Shown here: one piece after another, positions 27,111-35,805 of the stretch
How the letters are laid out: every line of letters begins with the position of its first letter
How positions within the stretch are numbered: the stretch's first letter is position 1
Assembly (NCBI GenBank): GCA_017305925.1
Contig: JAFKJW010000184.1
Coordinates: 42,730 to 106,729 of the forward strand
Direction of reading: 5' to 3'
Origin: Hyphomicrobiales bacterium
GTDB lineage: Bacteria > Pseudomonadota > Alphaproteobacteria > Rhizobiales > Rhizobiaceae
DNA: 64,000 nt
Made by a program: the position numbers and the translations under genes
Notes under the pieces: generated by a model
Database searches by the model: none
Seen by the model: the letters and a program-made list of their open reading frames with translations, nothing else
What the model was told of the DNA's origin: nothing

Positions 27111-27979
27111 TGCTTGTCGCTCGAGCTGAAGCCTCGGCCGAACCGGCGCTCGACGACCGCTTGTCCGACCGACAGCACGGAGACGACGATCAGGTACCAA
27201 AAGGCGGCAACCATCAGGAGCTCGATCACTTTGGCGTTGTCGTAATAGATGTCCTGAGCGTTGCGCAAGACGTCGCTGAATCCGATGATGCTGGCGAGCG
27301 ACGTCGTCTTTATGAGCGCGATGAACTCGTTTCCGAGCGGAGGCACCACCACGCGCATGGCCTGCGGCAGGATGATGCGCCGCAGCGACTGCGTATAGGA
27401 CATGCCGATCGACTTCGACGCCTCGTATTGCCCGCGATCGACCGAGAGCATGCCGGCCCGCATGATCTCGGACGTATACGCGCCTTCGTTGAGCCCGAGC
27501 CCGAGCAGGGTCGCGACCGCGGGCGTGATCACATCGACGGTGTTCACGCTCCATAGTCCGGGAACCCCCAGGGTCGGGAAAACCAGGGCGAGATTGAACC
27601 AGATCAGGAGCTGCAGGATGACGGGCGTGCCGCGGAAGAACCAGGCATAACCGATCGCCGTGAAGCGCAGGACCGGATTGGGGGATCCGCGCGCCACGGC
27701 GCAGGAGACGCCGATGACGATGCCCATCACCATGCAGGCCACGGACATCCAGATCGTGTTTATCAGGCCCCATACGATGCTGGGCCAGACGAGATATTGC
27801 CAGGTCGTGGTCCAGTCGATCCTGCCGACAGCGAAGGCGCGGATCAGAAACAGGCCGATGACCAGGATCGCCACGACGGCCGTTATCCGGCCGTAATGGC
27901 GCGGCCGGATATGAGGAAGCCGGGCTACATCGACTTCCTCTGCTGTTGCATCGACCGGGGGATTGTTCATGTCCGCCAT
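27107..27979 (-). CDS. Amino acid ABC importer permease (HisM/GlnP type)
   Basis: A 290-residue permease. A polar N-terminus ([20 protein letters not shown]) precedes the membrane segments. [19 protein letters not shown] is the conserved motif of His/Glu/Gln/Arg/opine permeases. The docking loop is [21 protein letters not shown] single permease gene means either a homodimer or an unseen partner. I took the ATG at 27979. An ATG at 27970 is equally possible because neither has a strong ribosome site. It belongs to the operon with the binding protein five bases upstream. Confidence 0.92.
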   Translation of the reverse strand: MADMNNPPVDATAEEVDVARLPHIRPRHYGRITAVVAILVIGLFLIRAFAVGRIDWTTTWQYLVWPSIVWGLINTIWMSVACMVMGIVIGVSCAVARGSPNPVLRFTAIGYAWFFRGTPVILQLLIWFNLALVFPTLGVPGLWSVNTVDVITPAVATLLGLGLNEGAYTSEIMRAGMLSVDRGQYEASKSIGMSYTQSLRRIILPQAMRVVVPPLGNEFIALIKTTSLASIIGFSDVLRNAQDIYYDNAKVIELLMVAAFWYLIVVSVLSVGQAVVERRFGRGFSSSDKQ

Positions 27980-27984
27980 TGGCG

Positions 27985-28824
27985 TCAAGGCTGCGGTCCC
28001 GCGTCGAACGTCACTTCCTTGTAGGCGCTGAGATCCAGCTTCCATTTCTTGATCAGCGCGTCGTAGGCGCCGTCGTCGATGGTCTTCTTGAGCGCATAGG
28101 CGAAGGCGTCGCGAAGCATCGTCGCCTCCGGCTGGAACGCCATGCCCATGAGAGCGGTGGAGAACGGCTCGCCAAGCGGACGATAGAGGTTCGGATCCAT
28201 CTGGACGATGGTCGGGACGGCTTCCAGCCCCTGCACGGCGGCGACGGCGCGGCCGGTCTTGAGGTTGGTGAGCTGTTGTCCGAGATCGGTGTCGATGATG
28301 ACGGTGATCTCTCCCTTGCCGGCGGGCGTGCAATTCTTGTCGGACCAGTCCTTGACCGTCTGCGGGTAGGAGGTTCCGCGGCTCGTCGTAATGGTCTTGC
28401 CGCAGAGATCCATCAGCGTCTGGATGTCGGGCAAGGTTTTGAGCGTGTAGAACTGCGCCCCAGCCTTCAGATAGTCGATGAAGGTGAACATCGGCCGCCG
28501 CTTGGGCGTATCGTAGAAGCCGCTCATGATGACGTCGACGCGGCCAGACTGCAGCGCTGGCGTCATCGCCTCGAATGCGCCGTCCTGATACTCCACCTTG
28601 AGCCCGAGGACCTTCGCCATCTCCGCCATGAGGTCGATGTCGAAGCCGGCGAACTCGCCGGTATTCGGATCCTTCGTCTCCATCGGAGGATAGCCGGAAT
28701 TCAGCGCGACGCGGATGGTCTTGCTGGCGGCGATGTCCGGCGGCAGCTCTTGCGCCTGGGTGACGGCGGTCAAGCCGATCAGGCAAAGGAAGGAAACAAA
28801 TCCGCTGAGATGTCTTCTAGGCAT
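27985..28824 (-). CDS. Polar amino acid ABC importer periplasmic binding protein
   Basis: A 279-residue family 3 solute-binding protein. It has a signal peptide ([19 protein letters not shown], cut before QELPP), then [14 protein letters not shown] and [18 protein letters not shown], the standard first-lobe pattern. It has [16 protein letters not shown] where amino-acid binders contact the ligand alpha-carboxylate. The ATG at 28824 is preceded by AGGGGAA. The usual ligands are polar amino acids or related compounds. The adjoining arginine-deiminase-like and amidohydrolase genes suggest a guanidino, ureido or amide compound. The gene heads a minus-strand importer operon. Confidence 0.93.
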   Translation of the reverse strand: MPRRHLSGFVSFLCLIGLTAVTQAQELPPDIAASKTIRVALNSGYPPMETKDPNTGEFAGFDIDLMAEMAKVLGLKVEYQDGAFEAMTPALQSGRVDVIMSGFYDTPKRRPMFTFIDYLKAGAQFYTLKTLPDIQTLMDLCGKTITTSRGTSYPQTVKDWSDKNCTPAGKGEITVIIDTDLGQQLTNLKTGRAVAAVQGLEAVPTIVQMDPNLYRPLGEPFSTALMGMAFQPEATMLRDAFAYALKKTIDDGAYDALIKKWKLDLSAYKEVTFDAGPQP

Positions 28825-28976
28825 TGAAGGTTCCCCTTGTTCTATGGTTTGAACATTCTGGCCATGCTGTCGCCCGGCATGCGTGCCGGTCGGACTACCT
28901 GAATTCCGCTCCTCCTGCTGCGGTCGCATCCCGGGAAGCGGCCGGTCTGTGCGAGTGGCGAGTCATCGAGAGCGTC

Positions 28977-29912
28977 CTAACGCGACGGCCGGGCCAGTTG
29001 CGGAACCGCCTCCGGCCAGAACGGTATCCGTTCTCTCCGCGGCGCCCATTCTCCGCGATCGACAAGATCCCGGATATGGTCGCCGATCTCCGCCATCGTG
29101 GCGAACCAGACGTCGCCCTTGGCCTGCATGTGCTCGATCAGCCCGACCATCGCGTCGGCACGCGCGAGCCGGCCCGAGACGAAGGGGTGCCAGATCGAAG
29201 ACCACAGGCCGCCATGCGCCCAGGCTGCATCGAAATCGGCGCGGAACACATCCATCGCGCGCTGCGGCGACTGGATTGTCATCGCCATGTTGAACTCTTT
29301 CATGTTGACGTATTGCGGCCAGTCGTCGAGCGAGTGATCGGAGGGCAGTTCCACCAGCCGGCCCGCCCTCCCCTCGACGAGGTAGGGAACGTCGTCGCCG
29401 CCGAGCGAGGCATCGTATATGAAGCCGTTCTCGATCAGCAGGTCGAGCGTATGCTCCGAATAGGCGCCGGAAGGACAGCGATAGCCCTGCGGCGGCTTGC
29501 CGGTAGCCTTCTCGATGGCCTCCATCCCCTTCTTGAGAACGCGCTCTTCGTCGGCCCGCGAAAGCTGGTTCGGGCGCTCGTGCAGCCAGCCGTGATGGGC
29601 GAGTTCGTGCCCGTCCCGCACCAGGAGCTCTATCGCCTCGGGATAGGTTTCGATGCACCAGCCGGGCACGAAGACCGTCTGCCGGATCCCGAAATGCCTG
29701 CATATGTGCACAAGGCGGGGGATGGCGATGCGGGGGCCGTAGCGCAGGCTCGAGGAAAGGCTTATGCGCCTCGTCGAATCATCCGGATAATAGAGGTGAA
29801 GCAGGCTTTCGGCATCGAAGTCGAAGGCGAAGCAGACGGCGCACCGCGCGCCGTTGGGCCAAGGTGGAGGATTGTCGATCAGTCGCAGCATCGGCGGTCC
29901 AAGGCTTGTCAT
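28977..29912 (-). CDS. Polysaccharide deacetylase-family hydrolase (PuuE/cyclic-imide-hydrolase-like)
   Basis: A 311-residue NodB-fold hydrolase. FAFDFDAES (29-37) contains the metal-binding aspartates, ELAHHGWLHERPNQL the HxxxH-type ligands, and YRCPSGAYSEHTLDLL the second catalytic motif. Members of this size include allantoinase PuuE and cyclic-imide hydrolases as well as polysaccharide deacetylases. It has no signal peptide, which argues for a cytoplasmic small-molecule substrate. The frame extends to 30119, but ATG 29912 gives the family start. It is divergent from the TetR gene, with an operator-like repeat between them. Lying beside nitrogen-compound genes, it may open an amide or imide ring, which is inference. 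Confidence 0.85.
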   Translation of the reverse strand: MTSLGPPMLRLIDNPPPWPNGARCAVCFAFDFDAESLLHLYYPDDSTRRISLSSSLRYGPRIAIPRLVHICRHFGIRQTVFVPGWCIETYPEAIELLVRDGHELAHHGWLHERPNQLSRADEERVLKKGMEAIEKATGKPPQGYRCPSGAYSEHTLDLLIENGFIYDASLGGDDVPYLVEGRAGRLVELPSDHSLDDWPQYVNMKEFNMAMTIQSPQRAMDVFRADFDAAWAHGGLWSSIWHPFVSGRLARADAMVGLIEHMQAKGDVWFATMAEIGDHIRDLVDRGEWAPRRERIPFWPEAVPQLARPSR

Positions 29913-29951
29913 CGCATCTTCAGTGATGCAGAGGATTGGTGTCAACTCCAT

Positions 29952-29971
29952 TTTTGGAGTCAGATCCAAAA
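29952..29971. promoter_or_regulatory. Operator-like site A of a shared 19-bp motif
   Basis: TTTTGGA and TCCAAAA form perfect 7-bp arms around GTCAGA. An overlapping ACTCCA-TTTT-TGGAGT dyad lies at 29945-29960. It sits between the divergent hydrolase gene (start 29912) and TetR gene (start 30019). Aligned over 19 bases, it matches the site at 38691-38709 at 14 positions. The obvious candidate binder is the adjacent TetR protein. Confidence 0.6.
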
Positions 29972-30018
29972 TTGCTCCCGGACTGATCGGGACGAGGAAT
30001 GGTAGGTGGAATAGGGGC

Positions 30019-30651
30019 ATGGGCGCAGGCAATCTCAGGCAGCGGCATCGGCGGCAAAGGGCGGCACAGGTTCTCGACGCCGCGGAGGCTCTGTTCGCGC
30101 GGCACGGATACGAGGGCACGCGGATCGAGGAAATTGCGGAGACGGCCTCGGTCGCGCCGGCGACGATCTACAATTACTTCGCCACCAAGCCGAACCTGCT
30201 GATGGAATTGGCCCTGCGCCATGTGCATGCCGTGCTTCCGGAACGGCGCGCCTTCCTCAAGAGCCTCCCCGATGAGCCGCTCAAGGGGATAGAGGCGTTC
30301 GAGCGCCTGCTGGCCGAGCAGGCGTTGCGGTTTCTTTCCAGGGAGTGCTGGCGCATCATCATGTCGGCCCAGTTCCTCGAGCCGCAGGGCCGTGCAAGCC
30401 GTACGGGAGCACGGCTGAACAACCTGATCAAGCAGCACTACATCCGCATGATCCGCACCTATCAGGCGCGCGAGCGGCTCGACCCCGCATGCGATCCCGT
30501 TGCCCTCTCCGAACTTATCGTCGGTATTACCACGATGAATTTCTCCCGATTCATTGCCGGCTCGAACGGCGATCTGGAGGATCTCCTCGCCATGGGGGTT
30601 CCCCACATCCGTCTCATCCTCGCCGGACTGCTCTGCGCGCCCGAAGCGTAG
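30019..30651 (+). CDS. TetR-family transcriptional regulator
   Basis: A 210-residue regulator. The N-terminal HTH (about 14-60) reads AAQVLDAAEALFARHGYEGT then IEEIAETASVAPATIYNYF, the classic TetR/AcrR pattern. The C-terminal ligand domain is divergent, and I cannot predict its ligand. ATG 30019 is preferred over the longer open frame because AGGGG lies just upstream and the family starts here. Operator-like sites sit on both sides of the gene (29952-29971 and 30666-30684), and a third lies at 38691-38709. It probably controls the surrounding catabolic block. Confidence 0.92.
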   Translation: MGAGNLRQRHRRQRAAQVLDAAEALFARHGYEGTRIEEIAETASVAPATIYNYFATKPNLLMELALRHVHAVLPERRAFLKSLPDEPLKGIEAFERLLAEQALRFLSRECWRIIMSAQFLEPQGRASRTGARLNNLIKQHYIRMIRTYQARERLDPACDPVALSELIVGITTMNFSRFIAGSNGDLEDLLAMGVPHIRLILAGLLCAPEA

Positions 30652-30665
30652 AGCTATGCGACAAA

Positions 30666-30684
30666 AATAGAGTCGTCTCTAAAT
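30666..30684. promoter_or_regulatory. Operator-like site B of the shared 19-bp motif
   Basis: The core is TAGAG and CTCTA around TCGT, in the gap before the arginine-deiminase-like gene. It agrees with the site at 38691-38709 at 13 of 19 positions (T-R-GAGT at the left, TC-Y-AAA at the right). Just downstream, GTTGCGCAAC (30689-30698) is a separate perfect 10-bp palindrome. Confidence 0.5.
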
Positions 30685-30769
30685 TTCTGTTGCGCAACCG
30701 GCTGAGGCCTCCTAGGCTTCGAGGCAGGACGCTTCGCGTTCGAAATCGCCTTCAATCTGGAGAAGACCG

Positions 30770-31774
30770 TTGGGCGCGATCACTGAGGCCGAGTGGCGAT
30801 ACAATCAGCTCATCAAGCAGTTCCCGTCCGAGGCCGAGCCGCCTTTCGAGGATTCTGAGCAGCTTGAGAAATGGTGGGGGCGCGACTGGGGCTGCACCAA
30901 CGATGTCGGCCGGCTCCGCGTCGTCCTGATGCACCGGCCCGGCGAGGAGGTGAACATCGTCGACATCTCCAAGCGGCTCGACAACAACGCCTTCGGCGAC
31001 GTGCAGACCGGCTGGTACTGGCGCGGGACCGAGGGGCCGGATTTGAAGCGGATGCAGGCGCAGCACGACGCCTACACCGCGGTGCTGCGGGCCGAGGGCG
31101 TCGAGGTCGTCTATCTGGACGAGATCGGCGACAGCCGTATGAAGTCCTGCTACACGCGCGACTCCTGTGTCGCCGTCGGCGGCGGCGCGATCGTGACCAG
31201 GCTCGGTCCGCGCATGCGGCGCGGCGAGGAGCGCGCGGTCACGCGCACGCTCGCCAGGCTCGGCTGCCCGATCCTGCGGACCATTTCCGGCAGCGGCATC
31301 TTCGAAGGCGGCAGCTTTGCCTGGCTCAACCGGAAAACCGCGGTCGTCGGCCTCTCCTCGCGCGTCAATGAGGAAGGCGCGAGGCAAGTCGAGGAGGTCC
31401 TCCGCTCGCAGGGCGTCGAACTGATCAAGGTAACGCTCACCGGCTATCGCCTGCACATCGACGGGCTGTTCGTGATGATCGCGCCCGATCTCGCGCTCGC
31501 CAACATCACGCTCCTGCCGTTCTGGTTCCTGGAGAGGCTCGACCAGCTCGGCATCCGCCTGATCGAGACCCATCACGAGGACGACATCTCGATCATCAAC
31601 GCGCTTGCGGTGGCGCCCTACCGGCTGATCATGCCGGAAGGCGTTTCCGGCTATACGCGCGACCGGCTCGACCTCCATGGCGTGGAGGTGATCACCGTCC
31701 CCTACGACAAGATGATCTCCGGCGGCGGCGGGCTGCATTGCTCGACTGCTCCCCTCATCCGTGACGAGGCATGA
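30770..31774 (+). CDS. Arginine deiminase/amidinotransferase-superfamily hydrolase
   Basis: A 334-residue guanidino-group-modifying enzyme (pentein fold). Expected catalytic residues are visible: Asp131 in CYTRDSCV, Glu179 in GIFEGGSF, His229 with Asp231 in LHIDGLF, and the nucleophile Cys324 in GGGGLHCSTAPL. These enzymes attack a guanidino or amidino carbon through a covalent cysteine adduct. It is shorter than arginine deiminase (about 400) and longer than DDAH (about 255-285), so it may use another substrate. The start is a TTG at 30770 with GGAGAAG seven bases upstream. It heads a five-gene operon and overlaps the next gene by four bases. Confidence 0.85.
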   Translation: MGAITEAEWRYNQLIKQFPSEAEPPFEDSEQLEKWWGRDWGCTNDVGRLRVVLMHRPGEEVNIVDISKRLDNNAFGDVQTGWYWRGTEGPDLKRMQAQHDAYTAVLRAEGVEVVYLDEIGDSRMKSCYTRDSCVAVGGGAIVTRLGPRMRRGEERAVTRTLARLGCPILRTISGSGIFEGGSFAWLNRKTAVVGLSSRVNEEGARQVEEVLRSQGVELIKVTLTGYRLHIDGLFVMIAPDLALANITLLPFWFLERLDQLGIRLIETHHEDDISIINALAVAPYRLIMPEGVSGYTRDRLDLHGVEVITVPYDKMISGGGGLHCSTAPLIRDEA

Positions 31775-33369
31775 AGACGATGACGAGCGGGCATGAGTGG
31801 ACCGACGCCCAGAAGAGCGCCCTTCGCTGGCTGGACGGCAACCTTGCGACCCTGTCGGTCGACCACCTCACCATCTGGAACTTCCACGAGCCGTCCTGGC
31901 GTGAATACAAATCCTCGGCCTGGTACATGGACAGGCTCGAGCGGGAAGGCTTCGCGGTGGAGCGCGGGACCGCCGGCATGCCGACCGCGTTTCGCGCGCG
32001 ATGGTCGAACGGCGCCGGTCCGACGCTTGCCGGCTACGCCGAATACGACGCCGTGCCCGGCCAGAGCCAGGAGCCGGTGCCGTATCGCAAGCCGCGCGAG
32101 GGCATGAGCCCGCGCGCGGCCGGCCACACCGATCCGCACTCGGCGCTCGGCATCGGTTCCTTCGGCGGCTTCCTGGCGGCCAAGCACGCGATGGAGACGC
32201 ACGGCATTCCGGGCACGCTGGTCTTCTTCGGCGAACCGGCCGAGAAGATGTGCGGCGCCAAGCCGGTCCATGCGGCGCACGGCTATTATGACGGCCTCGA
32301 CGCCGCGTTCAGCTTCCATCCGCATTCGTTTCCGGCGCTGACCAATGGCTGCTTCTGGGACACGACGAGCGCGCCCTACTGGAGCCGCATCTATACCTTT
32401 GCCTGCGAGAACCCGGAGACGTGGCAGAACGAAGCCTCGGGCGGCTCCGTGACGCACGCGCATGCGACCGCGCGCGCCCCGGGCGCCATCGACGCGGTCT
32501 GCCTGATGTACACGAACTCCAAGATGATGAAGGAGTCCATGCTTCCGCATACGGGAAGCTGGACGATCAACGAGTTCATCCCGATCGCCGGCCAGGCCGC
32601 AGCCGACAACATCGCGCCCGGCATCGGGCAGATCCAGTACGCCATGCGGGCGCCGACGCTTGCCATGTGCGAGGCGGCCTTTGCGGTGCTCGACCGCAAT
32701 GCGGACCATATCGCCGCGATGACCCATTGCACGGTCGAGAAGGCCTGGATAACGCGCACGCGCGCCGGCCTGCCGAACCATGCGATGGCCGAAGTCACCT
32801 TCCGCAATTTCGAGCGGCTGGGCGCGCCGGTCTGGTCGGAGGAGGCGAAGGGCTTCGCCCGCGAGCTGCAATCCTCGCTCGGGCTCGAGCCGATGCGGGA
32901 GCCCTTCTTCGAGGGGTTGATGAAGCTGACGCCGCCCTGGGAGGCCGAGAAGGCATTCCGGGCGCAGCTCCCGGCCTGGCAGCTCAACTACGCTGCCGAC
33001 GACTATGTCGACTATACCTGGCATGCGCCGACCGTGCGGCTTTACGTGGCGCGCCCCACCCTGCAGGCCCCGGAGCCGGGCTACCGCTATCCCGAATGGG
33101 TGCGCTACGCGATGGGCGGGGTGCCGGCCTGCATCGACCCGATGTGGAGCAAGGCCTCGGCGGTGATCGCGACGACGCTGATCGAGCTTCTCACCGACCG
33201 CGCGCAACTGGAACGGGCGCAAGCCGAGTTTCGCGAGCGGACCGGCGGCGGCGTCGGCGGGACGAAATGGGTCGCGCCGCTGCTGCCGTCCGACTTCCAG
33301 GCCCCCATCGGCTACCGCTGGCCCGAATATGTCGAGACGCCGCGCGGCAGGGAATGGACGGTGCCATGA
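31771..33369 (+). CDS. M20-family amidohydrolase (AbgB-like)
   Basis: A 532-residue metallo-amidohydrolase of the M20 aminoacylase/carboxypeptidase group. AGHTDPHSALGIGSFGGFLA, FFGEPAEKMCGAKPVHA and AAFSFHPHSFPAL follow the metal-site order of AbgB, the p-aminobenzoyl-glutamate hydrolase subunit. It is longer than typical members (about 390-480), mainly through an extended C-terminus (after about residue 430). It probably cleaves an amide bond in the cytoplasm, as there is no signal peptide. Start and stop codons overlap those of both neighbours by four bases (ATGA), indicating strict co-translation. Confidence 0.88.
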   Translation: MKTMTSGHEWTDAQKSALRWLDGNLATLSVDHLTIWNFHEPSWREYKSSAWYMDRLEREGFAVERGTAGMPTAFRARWSNGAGPTLAGYAEYDAVPGQSQEPVPYRKPREGMSPRAAGHTDPHSALGIGSFGGFLAAKHAMETHGIPGTLVFFGEPAEKMCGAKPVHAAHGYYDGLDAAFSFHPHSFPALTNGCFWDTTSAPYWSRIYTFACENPETWQNEASGGSVTHAHATARAPGAIDAVCLMYTNSKMMKESMLPHTGSWTINEFIPIAGQAAADNIAPGIGQIQYAMRAPTLAMCEAAFAVLDRNADHIAAMTHCTVEKAWITRTRAGLPNHAMAEVTFRNFERLGAPVWSEEAKGFARELQSSLGLEPMREPFFEGLMKLTPPWEAEKAFRAQLPAWQLNYAADDYVDYTWHAPTVRLYVARPTLQAPEPGYRYPEWVRYAMGGVPACIDPMWSKASAVIATTLIELLTDRAQLERAQAEFRERTGGGVGGTKWVAPLLPSDFQAPIGYRWPEYVETPRGREWTVP

Positions 33370-34046
33370 GGCGTGCCGTCAGCGTCTCTGAGGCGCTTGC
33401 CGCACGCCGGAGCATCCGCGCTTTTCTCGACCAGCCGGTTGACGAGGACGAGATCCGCGACATCCTGCGCCGCGCCGCCCGGGCTCCGTCCGGCGGCAAT
33501 CTCCAGCCATGGGCGGTGCATGCGCTTTCCGGCGGGAAGCTTGCCGCGCTGAAGGCTCTCATGCGCAGGCGCTGCGCGGAGGCGCCGGAAGGCGAGCCCA
33601 TGGACTATGCGTTCTATCCCGCCGACCTCAAGCCGCATTACGTGAAGCGGCGCGTGCGCAACGGCGAAATCCTCTACGGCGCGCTCGGCATCGACCGTTC
33701 CGACAAGGTGGCGCGGCTTGCCTGGATCCACGAGAACTTCCAGTTCTTCGGCGCTCCCTTCGGCGTGCTGTGCTTCGTCGAGCGCGGCTTCGGCCCCTCG
33801 CAATGGCTCGATCTCGGCATCTATCTGCAAAGCGTGCTGCTGCTGCTGACGGAGGCCGGCTACGGGAGCTGCCCGCAGGCCGACTGGGCGTTGTTCGAGC
33901 GGACCGTCGCCGCATTCCTCGGCAGTCCGCCGGACCTCCAGCTCGTCTGCGGCATCGCGATCGGACACGCCGATCCGACCCGGGCGGAAAATCTCATCCA
34001 TACGGAACGCGACGATCCGTTCGCCTCCTACGACATGTCTGCCTGA
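33366..34046 (+). CDS. Nitroreductase-family FMN oxidoreductase
   Basis: A 226-residue nitroreductase. RRSIRAFLDQPVDEDEIRDI and RAPSGGNLQPWAVHAL are the FMN and dimer motifs of the group, and LLTEAGYGSCPQADWALF is the conserved second half. Family members reduce nitro groups, quinones or enamides with NAD(P)H. The gene starts inside the stop of the M20 gene (ATGA). A reductase between two amide/guanidine hydrolases and a ThDP enzyme is unusual and may define a specific step. Its substrate cannot be read from the sequence. Confidence 0.9.
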   Translation: MRRAVSVSEALAARRSIRAFLDQPVDEDEIRDILRRAARAPSGGNLQPWAVHALSGGKLAALKALMRRRCAEAPEGEPMDYAFYPADLKPHYVKRRVRNGEILYGALGIDRSDKVARLAWIHENFQFFGAPFGVLCFVERGFGPSQWLDLGIYLQSVLLLLTEAGYGSCPQADWALFERTVAAFLGSPPDLQLVCGIAIGHADPTRAENLIHTERDDPFASYDMSA

Positions 34047-34160
34047 ATGATCGGAGCGCTTACGCAAATGGTCCGGAAACGACGGATGAACACGCCCCTT
34101 GCCATTGTCGATCCCGCGGCGGCGCCAGGCTTGCCGCAACCGGATTGCTGCGGATCATGA
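34047..34160 (+). CDS. Possible 37-codon ORF coupled to the ThDP-enzyme gene
   Basis: An ATG directly after the nitroreductase stop opens a frame of 37 codons ending in a TGA that overlaps the ATG of the ThDP gene (ATGA at 34157-34160). The peptide (MIGALTQMVRKRRMNTPLAI, then PAAAPGLPQPDCCGS) has no recognisable domain. It could be a translated leader that couples ribosomes into the next gene, or simply an open spacer. No ribosome site precedes it. I regard it as possible only. Confidence 0.2.
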   Translation: MIGALTQMVRKRRMNTPLAIVDPAAAPGLPQPDCCGS

Positions 34161-35788
34161 GCCGGCAGAGACCAGCCGATGCGATGACCGGCGGAGAGGC
34201 GGTGGTGGCGGCGCTGCGCCACCATGGCATCGACACGCTCTTCGGCCTGCCCGGTGTCCAGCTCGATCACCTGTTCAACGCGCTCCATCCGGCACGCAAC
34301 GAGCTGCGTATCATCAATGCCCGGCACGAGCAGGGCGTCGCCTATATGGCGCTCGGCTACGCGCAGGCGACGGGCCGCATCGGGGTCTATGCCTGCGTGC
34401 CGGGGCCAGGCTTCCTCAATACCTCCGCTGCGCTCTCGACAGCCTACGCAGTGCATGCGCCGGTGCTTGCGCTGATCGGGCAGATCGCCTCGGACCGCAT
34501 TGGAAAGGGCGGCGGCGAGCTTCACGAGCTCCCCGACCAGACCGCGATCGTAAAAGGCTTGACCCGCTGGTCTGGGATAGCGCGCGCGCCGGCGGACGTG
34601 CCGGGGCTGATGGCCGAAGCGTTCGCGCGTATCGAGGCAGGTCAGGCGCCGGCCGCGGTGGAACTGCCGGCGGACGTACTACGGCAGACGATGGAGCGCT
34701 CCGGGCCTTCGAATGCGGATCCGGTTCCGCTTCCCGCGCCGGCCGCCGAGGCGATCGAGGCGGCGGCGGCGTGCCTCGCCGGCGCGACGGCACCGCTCAT
34801 CGTTGTCGGCATCGGCGCGGTCGAGGCGGGCGTGGCGCTGAAGCGGATCGCCGAGCGCCTGCAGGCCCCGGTCCTTGGCCATCTGCAGGGGCGCGGCATC
34901 CTCGACACGCAGCACCCCCTGTCGGTCCGCAGGGCCGAGGCCTTCCGCCTGTGGCCCGAGACGGACGTGATCCTGGCCGTCGGCACGCGCTTTCACACGC
35001 CGCGCCGCCACTGGGGCCTGAAGCCGCACCAGCGCGTCATCCGCATCGATCTCGATGCGAGCCAGTTCGCGCGCGGGGAGGCGCCTGAAATCGCGATCCA
35101 CGCGGATGCGCGCGCCGCGCTTTCCGCGCTCGCCGATGCGCTCGACCGCCGAGATGTCCGCCGGACCTCGAGGGCAAACGAGATCGCGCGTCTCAAGCAG
35201 GCGACCGCCGATGAGTTCGAGCGCGTGCTCGGGCCCCAGATGCGCTACATCGAGGCGCTGCGCAGCGTTCTCCCCGAAGACAGCATCTTCGTGGCGGACT
35301 ACACGCAGATCGGCTATGTCGCGACCGCCGCGCTTCCCGTTTCCAGGCCGCGGCTGATGCTCACGCCCGGCTATCAGGGCACGCTCGGCTTCGCCTACGC
35401 GACCGCTCTCGGCGCCAAGGTCGGATGCCCGGACCAGCCGGTCGTCGCGCTGTGCGGCGACGGCGGTTTTCTTTTCACCGGCAACGAACTGGCGACCGCC
35501 GTCCAGCACGACATCCGCGCCATCGCCGTCGTCTTCGTGGACGGCGCCTACGGCAATGTCCGCCGCATGCAGGAAGATCTCTACGGCGGAAGGGTCATCG
35601 CCTCGAACCTCACCAACCCGGATTTCGTCGCATTCGCGGAAAGCTTCGGCGCCGCCGCGCGGCGCGCCGACAGCCCGGCGGAGCTTGCGGATGCGCTGCG
35701 CTGGGCGCTCGGCCAATCCGGCCCGGTCCTGATCGAGGTGCCCGTACCGAAGATGCCGGATCCCTGGGATCTGCTGGAGCCGGCATAG
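34157..35788 (+). CDS. Thiamine diphosphate-dependent enzyme (acetolactate synthase-like family)
   Basis: A 543-residue ThDP enzyme with the three-domain order of the decarboxylase/acetolactate synthase superfamily. The N-terminal domain has FGLPGVQLDHLFNAL and the catalytic glutamate in ARHEQGVAYMALG (about residue 54). The central domain is present, and the C-terminal cofactor motif runs from LCGDGGFLFTGNELATAV to FVDGAYGNVRRM. The second Asn of the usual GDG-x-NN motif is replaced in DGAYGN, a variant seen in some family members. It likely acts on a 2-keto acid formed in the pathway. The start at 34157 lacks a strong ribosome site but overlaps the small upstream frame. Confidence 0.87.
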   Translation: MSRQRPADAMTGGEAVVAALRHHGIDTLFGLPGVQLDHLFNALHPARNELRIINARHEQGVAYMALGYAQATGRIGVYACVPGPGFLNTSAALSTAYAVHAPVLALIGQIASDRIGKGGGELHELPDQTAIVKGLTRWSGIARAPADVPGLMAEAFARIEAGQAPAAVELPADVLRQTMERSGPSNADPVPLPAPAAEAIEAAAACLAGATAPLIVVGIGAVEAGVALKRIAERLQAPVLGHLQGRGILDTQHPLSVRRAEAFRLWPETDVILAVGTRFHTPRRHWGLKPHQRVIRIDLDASQFARGEAPEIAIHADARAALSALADALDRRDVRRTSRANEIARLKQATADEFERVLGPQMRYIEALRSVLPEDSIFVADYTQIGYVATAALPVSRPRLMLTPGYQGTLGFAYATALGAKVGCPDQPVVALCGDGGFLFTGNELATAVQHDIRAIAVVFVDGAYGNVRRMQEDLYGGRVIASNLTNPDFVAFAESFGAAARRADSPAELADALRWALGQSGPVLIEVPVPKMPDPWDLLEPA

Positions 35789-35805
35789 TCTGGAGGAATA
35801 CGAAC

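Noticed and set aside
30770..31774. 2-nitroimidazole nitrohydrolase, suggested by the pentein fold beside a nitroreductase
   Set aside because: The N-terminus and motif surroundings differ from what I recall of that enzyme, so only the superfamily is claimed.
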